A DNA stretch of 64,000 nt from Indioceanicola profundi. Its GTDB lineage: Bacteria; Pseudomonadota; Alphaproteobacteria; Azospirillales; Azospirillaceae. Both the position numbers and the translations under genes were made by a program. The notes beneath the pieces were generated by a model. That model made no database searches. It was not told the DNA's origin and was given only the letters and a program-made list of their open reading frames with translations. Shown one piece after another: positions 17,353 to 26,339 of the stretch. Every line of letters begins with the position of its first letter. The stretch's first letter is position 1. The DNA lies in contig NZ_CP030128.1 of NCBI RefSeq assembly GCF_003568845.1, positions 390,211 through 454,210 of the forward strand, written 5' to 3'.

Positions 17353-17805
17353 GGGTGGGTTCTATTCTGAAGTGCGACTTTCCCTGTTTTTCAGAGCTTT
17401 GCCTGAGGAGAGTCACATGGGACTGCATTATGCCCACCTCACCCTGGCCGAGCGGCAGACGATCTTCCGGCTGCTTCAGGAGCGCCAGTCGGTTGGCTCG
17501 ATTGCAACGCTGCTGGGCCGGCACCGCTCCACGATCCACCGCGAGATCGCGCGCAACTTCCACCACAGTCCGGTGCGGGATCGCCGGGGCCACCCGGAGC
17601 GCGGCTACTACCCGGTCACGGCGCAGCGCCTCGCCGATCGGCGCCGGACGCGAACATCCAAGCTCGCCCGCAGGCCCGAGCTCTGCGCGCATGCTGTCCA
17701 GCAGCTACGGGCCGGATGGTCGCCGCAGCAGATCTCCGGCCGGCTGCGGTGCCTGGGCGAACCGCCAAGCAGCCGGATCTCGCACGAGAGCATCTACAGC
17801 ATAAA
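17353..17805 (+). pseudogene. IS30-family element, 5' half, interrupted by IS6 fragment
   Basis: The piece starts with the IS30 left end GGTGGGTTCTATTCTGAAG and encodes from ATG 17417 the N-terminal helix-turn-helix region (HYAHLTLAERQTIFRLLQER, IATLLGRHRSTIHREIARN). It is open to ISHESIY and then joins an IS6 3' fragment at about 17805. The catalytic DDE domain is absent, so it is inactive. The same left end occurs at 31804, 32768 and (reversed) 60105. Confidence 0.85.
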
Positions 17806-18087
17806 GGGCTGAATAACAGGGCCGAGAACAGCCACCAGCCCACCCGACAACGGGAACGGATGATGAAGCGGTTCAAATCACCGGGCCAGGCGCAGCGGTT
17901 CCTCGCCGTCCACGACCAAATTGCGAACCTCTTCCGCCGCCCCGCCGATCTCTCCAATGCCGACCATCGCTGGCGACGAGCCCAGGCTTTCCTGACCTGG
18001 GCTGAGGTGACCGGGGCGGCCTTCGCGGTCTGAGAGAGAACGCATCAGCCCTCTTTGCGACCAACGGCCGGCAAATTGACGGTGCCG
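17806..18087 (+). pseudogene. IS6-family element, 3' end with terminal repeat
   Basis: This encodes the transposase tail HKGLNNRAENSHQPTRQRER, then MMKRFKSPGQAQRFLAVHDQ, then ANLFRRPADLSN, ending at the TGA near 18033. The right terminal repeat follows and ends GACGGTGCC at 18087, matching the left end of the copy at 25530. It is fused upstream to the truncated IS30, which suggests a deletion that removed the rest of both elements. Confidence 0.8.
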
Positions 18088-18230
18088 TCCATCTTGCATC
18101 CACTTGCGCACTGGGTTCGGCGAAGCAGATGCAAGACGGGTCACCCCGGTCGTGCTCGCGTTTTGCCAATCGGACCAAATCTCACCGAGGCTTCCCGCCC
18201 CAAGCTTGAGCAGTTTTCTTTTTCCTTGAT

Positions 18231-18249
18231 ACTGCGAACAATTCGCATT
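18231..18249. promoter_or_regulatory. Fur-like palindrome upstream of TonB receptor
   Basis: TGCGAACAATTCGCA (18233-18247) is a perfect 6-3-6 palindrome about 90 bases upstream of the receptor start. Its form resembles alphaproteobacterial Fur-family boxes, and iron or haem receptors are usually regulated that way. This is an inference from sequence and position only. Confidence 0.5.
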
Positions 18250-18334
18250 ATCGAAGCGAGCAGAGGCGCTCATTCCGCCGCCGTCCCAACCCGGCCCGCC
18301 GTGCCGGGGGCAATATCAAGAGGAACTTTCAGGA

Positions 18335-20467
18335 ATGCGGACGATGCTTCGTCGCGCGCTGCCCGCGCTTGCCCTTCTCGCCCTGACGAGCCCGGTGTCC
18401 GCCCAGCAGGAGAAGCCGGAGGAGATCGTCATTACGGCCACGCGCGTGCCGCGGCCCATCACCGCCATCCCCAACACGGTCCGCATCCTGGATCGGGCGT
18501 TGCTGGACACGCAATTGACCGTCAGCTCCAGCATCATCGACGGCATCTCCCAGGTCGTGCCCAGCTTCAGCCCGTCGCGCCAGAAGCTGTCCGGATTCGG
18601 GGAGAGCTTCCGGGGGCGCAGCCCGCTCTACCTCATCGACGGGGTGCCGCAGTCCAACCCGCTGCGCAATGGCAGCCGCGAGGGCTTCACCATCGACCCC
18701 ATCGCGATCGAGCGTGTGGAGGTGGTCTATGGAGCCAACGCTATCCAGGGGATGGGGGCGACCGGCGGCATCGTCAACTTCGTAACCCGCTCCGCCCCGC
18801 GCGGCGGCGACTGGGTCAATCTCGCCAAGATCTCCGTGACCGCCGCCGACGGGCTGGAGGATGACGGGTGGAGCTACAAGGGCGGATACTTCCTCGGCAA
18901 GAGCTGGGAACGGTGGGACGTGGCTGCGGCGGCCAGCTATGAAAGCCGCGGGTTGTTCTATGACGGGGAGGGCAGGCCGGTGGGCGTCGACACCACCCAG
19001 GGCGACCTGATGGACAGCGATAGCTGGAACCTGTTCGCGAAGGTGGGATACCGCCTGACCGAAGGGCAGCGCATCCAGCTCATGGCCAACGCCTTCGAGA
19101 TCGAGGGCGATGCCGATTACGTGACCGTTCCCGGAAACCGCGCCGCCAACCTGCCGACCAGCAGCGCCCGCGGCGAATTTCCCGGCGAGCCGACGGCCAA
19201 CAAGGTGCGCACGGCGTCCCTGGACTACACAAACGACAGCCTGCTGGGCGGGCAGTTCAGCGCCCAGGCCTTCCTTCAGGATTTCGAGGGGGTCTATGGC
19301 GGTGGCACCTTCGCCAATTTCCAGGACCCGGCCATCGATCCGACGGGCAATCTGTTCGACCAGTCGGCCAATAATTCCGAGAAGCAGGGGGTGAAGACCA
19401 CCTGGGTCCGGGACGGCGTTCTGCCCGGCCTCCAGGTGGCGCTCGGTCTCGACTATCTGCGCGACAAGACCTATCAGGAACTCGTGCAGACCGGCCGCAA
19501 TTGGGTGCCGGAGACATTGTACCAGACCTGGTCGCCGTTCCTGCAGCTCGAGCAGACCTTCCTGGAGGAGCGTGTGCGCATCGCCGGCGGCGTGCGGCAC
19601 GAGACGGCCGAGCTTGAGGTGGATGACTTCACCACCCTGGCCAGCTATGGCAGCCAGTTCGTGGAGGGCGGCACCCCGTCCTTCGAGAAGACGCTCTGGA
19701 ACCTAGGCGGCGTGGTCACGGTGGTGGAGGGCGTGCAGCTCTACGGCTCCTTCGCCGAGGGTTTCACCATGCCGGATGTGGGGCGCGTGCTGCGCGCCAT
19801 CGACCAGCCCGGCCAGAATGTGGACGAGTTCCTCGATCTCGAACCCATCGTGGCGGACAATCTGGAGGTCGGGATCGAGCTGCGGCGCGGGCCGGTGGCG
19901 GCCAGCGCCGCCTGGTTCTCCTCGAAAAGCGATTTCGGCCAGGTGCTGATCGCCAATGCGGACGGCATTTTCGAGGTCGGCCGCCAGAAGACGGAGATCG
20001 AGGGCATTGAGCTGTCCCTACGCTGGGACGTGACCGACGCCTATGCCATCGGAGCCAGCTACGCCATACTGGAGGGAGAGTTCGACTCCGACGGGGACGG
20101 AGGAGTGGACCAGGATCTGGACGGCACCAACATCTCCCCCGACCGCCTGAACGTCTATGCCGAGGCGGAACCAGTCGACGGGCTGAATGCCCGCATCCAG
20201 CTGGCCCATTATTTCGACCGCAGCTTCGATGGCGGCGATCCCCGAAACGACTTCGACGGGTTCAGCCTGATCGACCTCTATGCCGGCTACCGTCTGCCCG
20301 CTTTCCAGGGGCTGGAGCAGGGGCCGCAACTGGAGTTCGGAGTTCAGAATCTGCTGGACCGGCAATACATCACCTACTACAGCCAGACCACCCGGCCCAC
20401 GGACAACAGCGCCTTCTATGCCGGGCGCGGCCGGACCTTCACGCTCAGCCTGACGGCCGGGTTTTAG
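18335..20467 (+). CDS. TonB-dependent outer-membrane receptor (siderophore/metal-chelate type)
   Basis: A 710-residue outer-membrane receptor that imports a chelate using TonB energy. It has a signal peptide ending near PVSAQ, a TonB-box-like EEIVITATRVPRP, and a plug domain with SPLYLIDGVPQSNPLRNG and RVEVVYGANAIQGMGATGGI. A 22-stranded barrel follows and ends in the aromatic-terminated LSLTAGF. The next gene starts 4 bases after its stop and is a PepSY membrane protein, a pairing known from iron-siderophore uptake. A Fur-like palindrome lies upstream. The ligand cannot be named. Confidence 0.93.
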   Translation: MRTMLRRALPALALLALTSPVSAQQEKPEEIVITATRVPRPITAIPNTVRILDRALLDTQLTVSSSIIDGISQVVPSFSPSRQKLSGFGESFRGRSPLYLIDGVPQSNPLRNGSREGFTIDPIAIERVEVVYGANAIQGMGATGGIVNFVTRSAPRGGDWVNLAKISVTAADGLEDDGWSYKGGYFLGKSWERWDVAAAASYESRGLFYDGEGRPVGVDTTQGDLMDSDSWNLFAKVGYRLTEGQRIQLMANAFEIEGDADYVTVPGNRAANLPTSSARGEFPGEPTANKVRTASLDYTNDSLLGGQFSAQAFLQDFEGVYGGGTFANFQDPAIDPTGNLFDQSANNSEKQGVKTTWVRDGVLPGLQVALGLDYLRDKTYQELVQTGRNWVPETLYQTWSPFLQLEQTFLEERVRIAGGVRHETAELEVDDFTTLASYGSQFVEGGTPSFEKTLWNLGGVVTVVEGVQLYGSFAEGFTMPDVGRVLRAIDQPGQNVDEFLDLEPIVADNLEVGIELRRGPVAASAAWFSSKSDFGQVLIANADGIFEVGRQKTEIEGIELSLRWDVTDAYAIGASYAILEGEFDSDGDGGVDQDLDGTNISPDRLNVYAEAEPVDGLNARIQLAHYFDRSFDGGDPRNDFDGFSLIDLYAGYRLPAFQGLEQGPQLEFGVQNLLDRQYITYYSQTTRPTDNSAFYAGRGRTFTLSLTAGF

Positions 20468-20471
20468 GGCG

Positions 20472-21596
20472 GTGCGGTTCCTGCCGCTTCTCGCCCAACT
20501 TCATCGCTGGGCCGGCTTGGCGATCGGCTCGGTCCTCATCCTGCTGGGCGTGACAGGAGCCGCACTGGTCTTCCGGCCGGAGCTGACCGGACTGCTCTAT
20601 CCCGAGCAGGCCGGGCGGCCGCCCCTGGCGGAAGGGATGTGGGCGGATCGGGTGGCGGCGATCCATCACCGCTACGGCGACACCCTCCGCAACATCAAGA
20701 CGCCTCGGCCCCACCTGGATGCCTGGGAGCTTTGGCTGACCGGCGAGGGGCGGGCTATCCTGGACGGCCGCACCCTCGAGGTGCTGGACGAGTGGCAGGG
20801 GGTGGGGCACCCGCTGGAGTTCCTGTTCAAGCTGCACGCCGACCTGCTGGCCGGGGATGCGGGGCATCTCGTGGCGGGCAGCATCGGGATTGCCGGCACA
20901 GTGATGCTGGTTACCGGAGCGGTGCTGTGGTGGCCGCGGCGGCGGAGCTTCCGGGCGGGGCTGCTGAAGCCCAAGGCGAACCGGCGCGGTCCATGGCTGT
21001 CCGCGCACTGGACGGCGGGCATCCTGCTGCTGCCCCTGGGCCTGGTCCCGCTGGCGACCGGCGCCGCGGTTGTGTTCCATGCGCAGGCGAAAGCACTCCT
21101 GATCGCGGTCACGTTCGAGAAGCCGCGACTGCCGCCGCCCTCCAAGGCCACCGGTGCCGCGGGTCCTGTGGATTGGGCGACAGCTCTGGCGACCGCCAGG
21201 GAGGCCTTCCCAGAGGCGGACATGGTGTTCATCAGCCCGCCGCGGGGGCCAAGCGGGCCCGTCTCCTTCCGCCTGCGCCAGCCCGGCGAATGGCACCCCA
21301 ACGGCCGCAGCACGGTGCAGGCGGAGCCCACCACGGGCGCCCTTCTTCAGGCCGTGGACGCCAATGCCCTGTCCCAGGGAGAGCGGCTGTCGAACGCGAT
21401 CTATCCGATCCACGCCGCCCGCATCGGCGGTCTCGTCTTCGCGCTGGTGACGGCGGCAACAGGAATCGGACTTGCCTGGATTTCCGCGACCGGCATCTGG
21501 GCCTGGCTGCGTGGGCGCAGAGCGTCACTGGCAGAGGCAGCCCATGGCCTGATACAGCAACAGCGGCGCCGGAAAGCACGTCAGGTCAGGCAGTAA
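20472..21596 (+). CDS. PepSY-associated transmembrane protein (FoxB/PiuB-like)
   Basis: A 374-residue inner-membrane protein with about four helices: LAIGSVLILLGVTGAALVF, SIGIAGTVMLVTGAVLWW, AGILLLPLGLVPLATGAAVV and IGGLVFALVTAATGIGLAWI. A PepSY-type periplasmic region lies between them (residues ~210-300), and HRWAG sits at the start of the first helix. Members of this family reduce or release iron from siderophores after import. It uses a GTG start at 20472, four bases after the receptor stop, so the two are co-translated. Confidence 0.9.
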   Translation: MRFLPLLAQLHRWAGLAIGSVLILLGVTGAALVFRPELTGLLYPEQAGRPPLAEGMWADRVAAIHHRYGDTLRNIKTPRPHLDAWELWLTGEGRAILDGRTLEVLDEWQGVGHPLEFLFKLHADLLAGDAGHLVAGSIGIAGTVMLVTGAVLWWPRRRSFRAGLLKPKANRRGPWLSAHWTAGILLLPLGLVPLATGAAVVFHAQAKALLIAVTFEKPRLPPPSKATGAAGPVDWATALATAREAFPEADMVFISPPRGPSGPVSFRLRQPGEWHPNGRSTVQAEPTTGALLQAVDANALSQGERLSNAIYPIHAARIGGLVFALVTAATGIGLAWISATGIWAWLRGRRASLAEAAHGLIQQQRRRKARQVRQ

Positions 21597-21608
21597 AGAA
21601 TACGCCTA

Positions 21609-21735
21609 TCACTGTGCAGCCCTGGCCGGACGGACCTCGGGACATTCGTAGCCGTCGATGAGCCGCCGCAGCGTGGCCCGGGCCCGGCTCAGCCTTGACT
21701 TGACCATGTGGAAGGTTGTGCCGGTGACTGTCCCT
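21609..21735 (-). pseudogene. ECF sigma factor, C-terminal remnant
   Basis: The minus strand ends with HMVKSRLSRARATLRRLIDG and YECPEVRPARAAQ before a TGA at 21609. The first part is the end of sigma region 4 (recognition helix VKSRLSRARA). Everything upstream is replaced by unrelated DNA, so only about 38 residues remain. It converges on the receptor operon. Confidence 0.6.
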
Positions 21736-21984
21736 CTACGCATAAACTGGCAGACGGCTTTAGCTGCTGAGCCATGTCCAGGCGCCGCTTTTACGCAAAT
21801 ATGGCAGACATTGTTGGGCAGGGGAGAGAGTTTCCCGCGTCCCGGCGAGGACCTGACGGCCGCTGCCGCACATCACCTGCGGCAATGACATGGCGAGCCA
21901 CTATAGAGCGGGCTTGCTACGTCGGTGCGAAGTTGCCCCGTAGCTTCGGTCTGGTGACCTACTGCGCGCGCATTTCAGAGCCGC

Positions 21985-22438
21985 TTGCCTGCTGGATAAA
22001 CGTGAAGAGTTCCGCCTCAATGTGGTCCGCCTTGTGCTGGCGACCTTGACGGATTTTTTCGTCGAGCGGGGACCACCGGAGCACAGCCGCTCCGACCAGG
22101 GCCCGGAGTTCAATGCCACGACAGTGAGGGCTTGGCTGGGCTGGATCGGCGTGACGATGCTGTACATCGAGAAGGTCAGCCCCTGGGAGAACGGCTACAA
22201 CCAATCCTTCAACGGCAAGCTCCGGGACGGACTGCTGAACGGGGAGGTGTTCTATACCCTCACCGAGGCCAAGGTGCTGATCGAGGCTTGGCGACGTCAC
22301 TACAATACGGAGCGACCCCACAGCAGCCTGGGCTACCGTCCACCGGCGCCGGAAACGGTCGGCCCGCCAAGCTGGCCGTCCGGCTCCGCTGCGCTCCGCC
22401 TCCCGGCCAACTTGGCGGAAGGGGCGGCCCTGCACTAA
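21985..22438 (+). pseudogene. IS3-family transposase (orfB) C-terminal fragment
   Basis: The encoded rve integrase domain piece reads RLVLATLTDFFVERGPPEHS, then RSDQGPEFNA (second catalytic Asp) and YIEKVSPWENGYNQSFNGKL (catalytic Glu), and ends HYNTERPHSSLGYRPPAPET, the classical IS3 ending. The first catalytic Asp, orfA and the left end are missing. An extra 25-residue tail follows the normal end. Confidence 0.85.
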
Positions 22439-22494
22439 CATTCACCCCGGACCACCAAGGTGGGGCAGGTCAAGGCCCCACCCGCGCACAGGTC

Positions 22495-22636
22495 TCATCA
22501 GCACGGTAGCGAACACCGATATATTGATCGGCACCTGCGAGTCCCGCAAGAGGGCATCATCGCTGTCGCTCGTGTCCGCAGCGAATGCCGCCGTGAACTT
22601 CTCCAGGCTGACGAACCCGTAGACAAAAAGCAGACC
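22495..22636 (-). pseudogene. Fragment of an exported alpha/beta hydrolase paralogue
   Basis: The minus strand encodes about 45 residues including SLEKFTAAFAADTSDSDDAL and LRDSQVPINISVFATV. The same region of the intact hydrolase at 27314-28123 reads PEKFKAGFAADASDSDASF and LRDSQVPINMSVFATP. The fragment is therefore a decayed relative of that gene. The bases 22637-22897 show no coding signal. Confidence 0.7.
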
Positions 22637-22897
22637 GCCAGCATACGTCCCAGCTCAAGCCGATTAGCCGTCGGTCAGGAGAGCGCCCTCATTTGCGCCG
22701 CTCGTCGGTGGCGCTGCCGATCCTCTAAACGGTCGTCCGTTCATGTTGACCATCGGCTCCGCGTGAATGGCCGCTGTGGCGCTTGGAACTGAGGCCGATC
22801 CCGCCGTTCGCCTCCAATCGCCTCAAGGTCCACTACTAACGTCATGGCCGCGATGGCCAATGTACACGACCACCAGCGGTGACGCTTCGGCAGCCCC

Positions 22898-23686
22898 TTA
22901 GACGGAGACGCCGCCATCCACTTTGAGGTTCGCTCCGGTCACATATGCGGCCTCGTTTCCGCATAGGAACGCCACCATGTGAGCGACTTCGGTAGCGTCT
23001 CCGAACCGACCCAGTGGGGTTTGACTGCGGAGGCGGTCGAACTTGTCGCCAAGGATGTCCCGCAGGAGGTCCGTCTCCACCCGGCCGGGCTGTACGTTGT
23101 TGATCGTCACGTGGCGCTCGGCGAGTTCGCGGGCCAGCCCGCGGGTCAGGCCCGCGACGGCGCTCTTCGTCATCACGTACAGCGAGTTGCCCGCATAAGG
23201 AGCATAGTCGCTGCTGATGCTGCCAATATTCACGATGCGCCCTCCTGGACGAAGATACTTCAAGGCTTCCTGGATCGCGAAGAATACGCCCTTCACGTTC
23301 ACGGCCAACATCTCCTCCATCATCGCTTCTGAGACCTCTTCGATCCTGGACATGCGCGAGATGCCGGCATTGTTGATCAGGATGTCGAGAGCGCCCCATC
23401 GTCCGGCGACGGCGGCAAATCCGGCGCGAAGCTGGTTGGAGGAGCCGGTATCGAGTTCAACCGCCGACGCGGTTAGCCCCTTATGAACGAGATGGGAGAC
23501 CAGGCTCTCTGCCTTTTCCTTCGATGCCCGGTAGCCGACCGCCACGGACGCACCCTGACGTGCGAGCTCGATAGCAACGGCGGCGCCGATGCCCCGCCCG
23601 CCGCCAGTTACAACCGCGACCTTGCCGGCGAGCCGGACAGCGGGGTCGGGCGCTTTGGTGAGGCTCGGGGGCGGCAACAGGTTCAT
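22898..23686 (-). CDS. Short-chain dehydrogenase/reductase (SDR), FabG-like
   Basis: A 262-residue NAD(P)-dependent oxidoreductase with a Rossmann fold. It has the cofactor motif GGGRGIG, NNAG, and the catalytic Ser-Tyr-Lys arrangement in SISSDYAPYAGNSLYVMTKS. It ends with YVTGANLKVDGGVSV as classical SDRs do. The ATG at 23686 (MNLLPPPSL) is preferred because AAAGGA is spaced 9 bases from it; the ATG at 23695 is too close to that site. The substrate is unknown. It belongs to the redox cluster with the Old Yellow Enzyme gene next door. Confidence 0.92.
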   Translation of the reverse strand: MNLLPPPSLTKAPDPAVRLAGKVAVVTGGGRGIGAAVAIELARQGASVAVGYRASKEKAESLVSHLVHKGLTASAVELDTGSSNQLRAGFAAVAGRWGALDILINNAGISRMSRIEEVSEAMMEEMLAVNVKGVFFAIQEALKYLRPGGRIVNIGSISSDYAPYAGNSLYVMTKSAVAGLTRGLARELAERHVTINNVQPGRVETDLLRDILGDKFDRLRSQTPLGRFGDATEVAHMVAFLCGNEAAYVTGANLKVDGGVSV

Positions 23687-23996
23687 GGGATCCATTCCTT
23701 TGAAAGTCGCAGGCCGCGCAGGGCGCTCGTCGCACCGCAAGTGCGTTCCGGCATCTGCGAGGGGGCGCCGCGGAAGGAGAGCTCGTCATCCGAGGAGGTC
23801 CGCGGGTGGCATGTCGGAGCGTTCGGGAGCCGCACAGATCATCCGGCGTTCGCGTCGACCGCGTGCGCTCCCATCAGGCATCGCTCACCTCTCATCTCCG
23901 TCAGATCGCATGCCCGCTGATCCGGCACGGTTGAAAAAGCGATCCGGCTTGCCAGCCCTGTGAAGGTAGCGCCGTCGACGCGGGCCACACCGGGTT

Positions 23997-24036
23997 GCAA
24001 CATTCTGCGCTGCTGTGAACCAGCGCAGAATGTTGC
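23997..24036 (-). terminator. Strong hairpin after the Old Yellow Enzyme gene
   Basis: A perfect 16-bp inverted repeat (GCAACATTCTGCGCTG and its complement) with an 8-base loop begins just after the OYE stop. No T-run follows on the minus strand, so it may be a terminator, an RNA stabiliser or an operator rather than a standard intrinsic terminator. Confidence 0.5.
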
Positions 24037-24043
24037 GGATACG

Positions 24044-25180
24044 CTAGGGAGCTGCATGTGCTCGCTGGGCTGCGGCGCTCATGAACGGATAGTCCGTATA
24101 GCCCTCTGCCGCACCGCCATAGAAGGTTGCCCGGTCATGCCTGTTGAGGGGCCAGCCGTTCCGGATGCGCGCGGGCAGGTCCGGGTTGGCGATGAACGGG
24201 CGGCCAAAGGCGATCGCGTCGGAATTGCCGGTCGCCACCGCGGCTGCCGCTGTGTCCGGCAGAAAGCCGCCTGCGGAGATCACCGGCCCGTCGAACGCCT
24301 GCTTGAACAGCGCGGCGACGTCGGGAGCCTCCATGTCCAACGGCTTTTCGTCGTTGGTGAAGTCGGCGCGTGGCTCTATCAGGTGGAGATAGGCGATCCG
24401 GCGCTGGCCGAGCGCGGCGATCACATATTTCCAGAGCGCGACCCCGCTGCTGTCCTGCATCCCCAGAATACCGCTCCAAGGGGACAGGCGCACGCCGACA
24501 CGATCCGCGCCGATCCTAGCTACCACCGCATCGACGATCTCCAGGAGGAAGCGGGCGCGGTTCTCGATCGAGCCACCATAGGCGTCTGTACGCTGGTTGC
24601 TGCCATCGTGAAGGAATTGGTCTATCAAATAGCCGTTGGCGCCGTGAATCTCGACGCCGTCGAAACCCGCCTCGCGCGCATTCAGCGCCGCCTGGACGAA
24701 GTCGTCCCTGATCGCCGCGATCTTGCCGAGGGTCAGGGCCTGCGGGATCTCGTACGGCACCGAATTGCCGTTCGCATCGAACCCTTCCCCCGGCGCCGGG
24801 ATCGCCGAGGGCGCCACGGGAAGGGCGCCGTCCGGCTGGAGCGAGGTGTGCGAGACCCGGCCGACGTGCCAGATCTGGTTGACGATGAAGCCGCCCTTGG
24901 CGTGCACTGCGGAGGTCACCTTCCTCCAGCCGTAGATCTGCTTGGGCGTATATATGCCGGGCACGCGAACATAGCCCTTGGTGAAGGGGTTGATGTCGGT
25001 CGCCTCGCTGATCAGCAGCCCGCCCTTGCTGGCGCGCTGGCCGTAATAGGTTGCGTTGAGCTCATGGGGAACGTCGCCCGGCTGCTGCGCCCGCATCCGG
25101 GTAAGCGGCGCCATCACCACGCGGTGGTCGAGCGCGAGGGCGCCGAGCTGGAGCGGGCGGAAGAGAATGTCCTGTGCCAT
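24044..25180 (-). CDS. Alkene reductase, Old Yellow Enzyme family
   Basis: A 378-residue FMN-dependent ene-reductase in a TIM barrel, reducing activated C=C bonds and often nitro-compounds with NAD(P)H. Visible signatures are VVMAPLTRMRA, LLISEATDI, QIWHVGRVSH, EIHGANGYLIDQFL (active-site HGAN), RTDAYGGSIENRARF and VISAGGF near the FMN phosphate site. Length is normal. A truncated LysR gene lies divergently at 25294 and was probably its regulator before IS6 removed its C-terminal part. It ends at a strong hairpin. Confidence 0.95.
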   Translation of the reverse strand: MAQDILFRPLQLGALALDHRVVMAPLTRMRAQQPGDVPHELNATYYGQRASKGGLLISEATDINPFTKGYVRVPGIYTPKQIYGWRKVTSAVHAKGGFIVNQIWHVGRVSHTSLQPDGALPVAPSAIPAPGEGFDANGNSVPYEIPQALTLGKIAAIRDDFVQAALNAREAGFDGVEIHGANGYLIDQFLHDGSNQRTDAYGGSIENRARFLLEIVDAVVARIGADRVGVRLSPWSGILGMQDSSGVALWKYVIAALGQRRIAYLHLIEPRADFTNDEKPLDMEAPDVAALFKQAFDGPVISAGGFLPDTAAAAVATGNSDAIAFGRPFIANPDLPARIRNGWPLNRHDRATFYGGAAEGYTDYPFMSAAAQRAHAAP

Positions 25181-25293
25181 ATCATGACCTCTTGTTCGAT
25201 TTGGCTGCGGACAGATGTAGTTCTCTACAGAATTCGATACTATCTGCCGAAATGGTGAAGCTTACTAACGCCAATCGTTAGGGCGGCCACGGA

Positions 25294-25529
25294 CATGCAG
25301 AAGCTGGATGTATTCCTGCGCGGCGAGAACCGGCAGCCTTTTCGGGTGCCGGGCGGCAGCTGCGGCTCATGCCGATGGCCGCGACCCGCAGGCTCGCAGC
25401 GCCGGAAGAGGGACTCGGCTTCCGCCTTCTCGATCGTACGTCGCGGTCGCTCTTGCTCACGCCAGAGGGAGAAGCCTTTCACCTCCTTGCCGCGGAGATG
25501 GTTGAGACGCACGAGGCCGCACGCGGAAC
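25294..25529 (+). pseudogene. LysR-family regulator, 5' fragment cut by IS6
   Basis: It starts MQKLDVFLR at 25294, shifts frame once, then continues MAATRRLAAPEEGLGFRLLD, RTSRSLLLTPEGEAFHLL and AAEMVETHEAARG. This is the DNA-binding half of a LysR regulator. The reading ends exactly where the IS6 element begins at 25530; the effector domain is gone. Its position divergent to the alkene reductase suggests it once regulated that gene. Confidence 0.8.
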
Positions 25530-26339
25530 GGCACCGTCAACTTACCGGCCTTTGGTCGCAAAGAGGGCTGATGGGTTCACTCTCGGACCGCGAAGGCTGC
25601 GCCGGTCACCTCAGCCCAGGTCAGGAAAGCCTGGACCCGATTGCAGCGATGGTCCGTATTGGAGAGGTTGGCGGGGCGGCGAAAAGATTGGCGACTTGGT
25701 CGTGGACGGACAGGAATCGCTGCGCCTGGCCCGGTGATTTGAAGCGCTTCATGATCCGGTCCCGTCGTCGGGTCGGCTGATGGTTGTTTTCGGCCCTGTT
25801 GTTCAGCCCTTTATGCTGCCGGTGTTCAGCACTGGGCATGATTGTCCGCGTTGCCGCCGCGTAGCTGGCCAGCTCGTCCGTGATCACGACCCGCGGCGCC
25901 CGGCCCTGCCGCTTCAGCAGCTTGCACATCAGCCGTTTGGCGGCGGCCGCATTCCGGCGGCTCTGGACCAGGATATCCAGCACTTGCCCATGCTGATCGA
26001 CCGCGCGCCAAGGCCAGTGTCGCTGGCCGGCAATGGTGATCGCGACCTCGTCCAGGTGCCACTTTCCCCGGGCCTCGGGAGCCGGTGGCAGATTTGATTA
26101 GCGAGGCTCTGGCCAAACTTCAGGCCCATTGCCGGACTGTCTCGTGGCTGACTGTGCGATGCCGCGGGCTGCCAGCATCTCCACGACCATGCGCAGGCTC
26201 AGCGGAAAACGCAAATACAGCCAGACAGCATGGCTGATGATGCAGGGTGGGAACCGGAACCCGGAATAGGAAGGAGATATCGTGCTTGTTATGCCGGCGC
26301 TATACCGCAGGCCACCCGGCCCGTCGCGTTGACAGTGCC
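25530..26339 (-). mobile_element. IS6-family insertion sequence, full length but decayed
   Basis: An 810-bp element bounded by GGCACCGTCAAC at 25530 and the inverted GTTGACAGTGCC ending at 26339. On the minus strand the transposase reads STISPSYSGFRFPPCIISHA, LRFPLSLRMVVEMLAARGI, VLDILVQSRRNAAAAK, VVITDELASYAAATRTIMPS and IMKRFKSPGQAQRFLSVHDQ, but in several frames. The flanking 8 bp (CGCGGAAC and CTCTAAGC) do not match, so there is no target duplication. That fits IS6-mediated deletion or recombination between two copies. Confidence 0.85.

Noticed and set aside
18096..18172. Inverted repeat TCTTGCATC/GATGCAAGA as an operator or terminator
   Set aside because: The arms are 9 bp with a long, unstructured loop and no T-run; it may be chance in debris after the IS6 end.
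18329..19600. 423-codon minus-strand frame
   Set aside because: It is antisense to the TonB receptor and has no recognisable domain.
23960..25258. 432-codon plus-strand frame
   Set aside because: It is the exact antisense of the alkene reductase, whose motifs are unmistakable.
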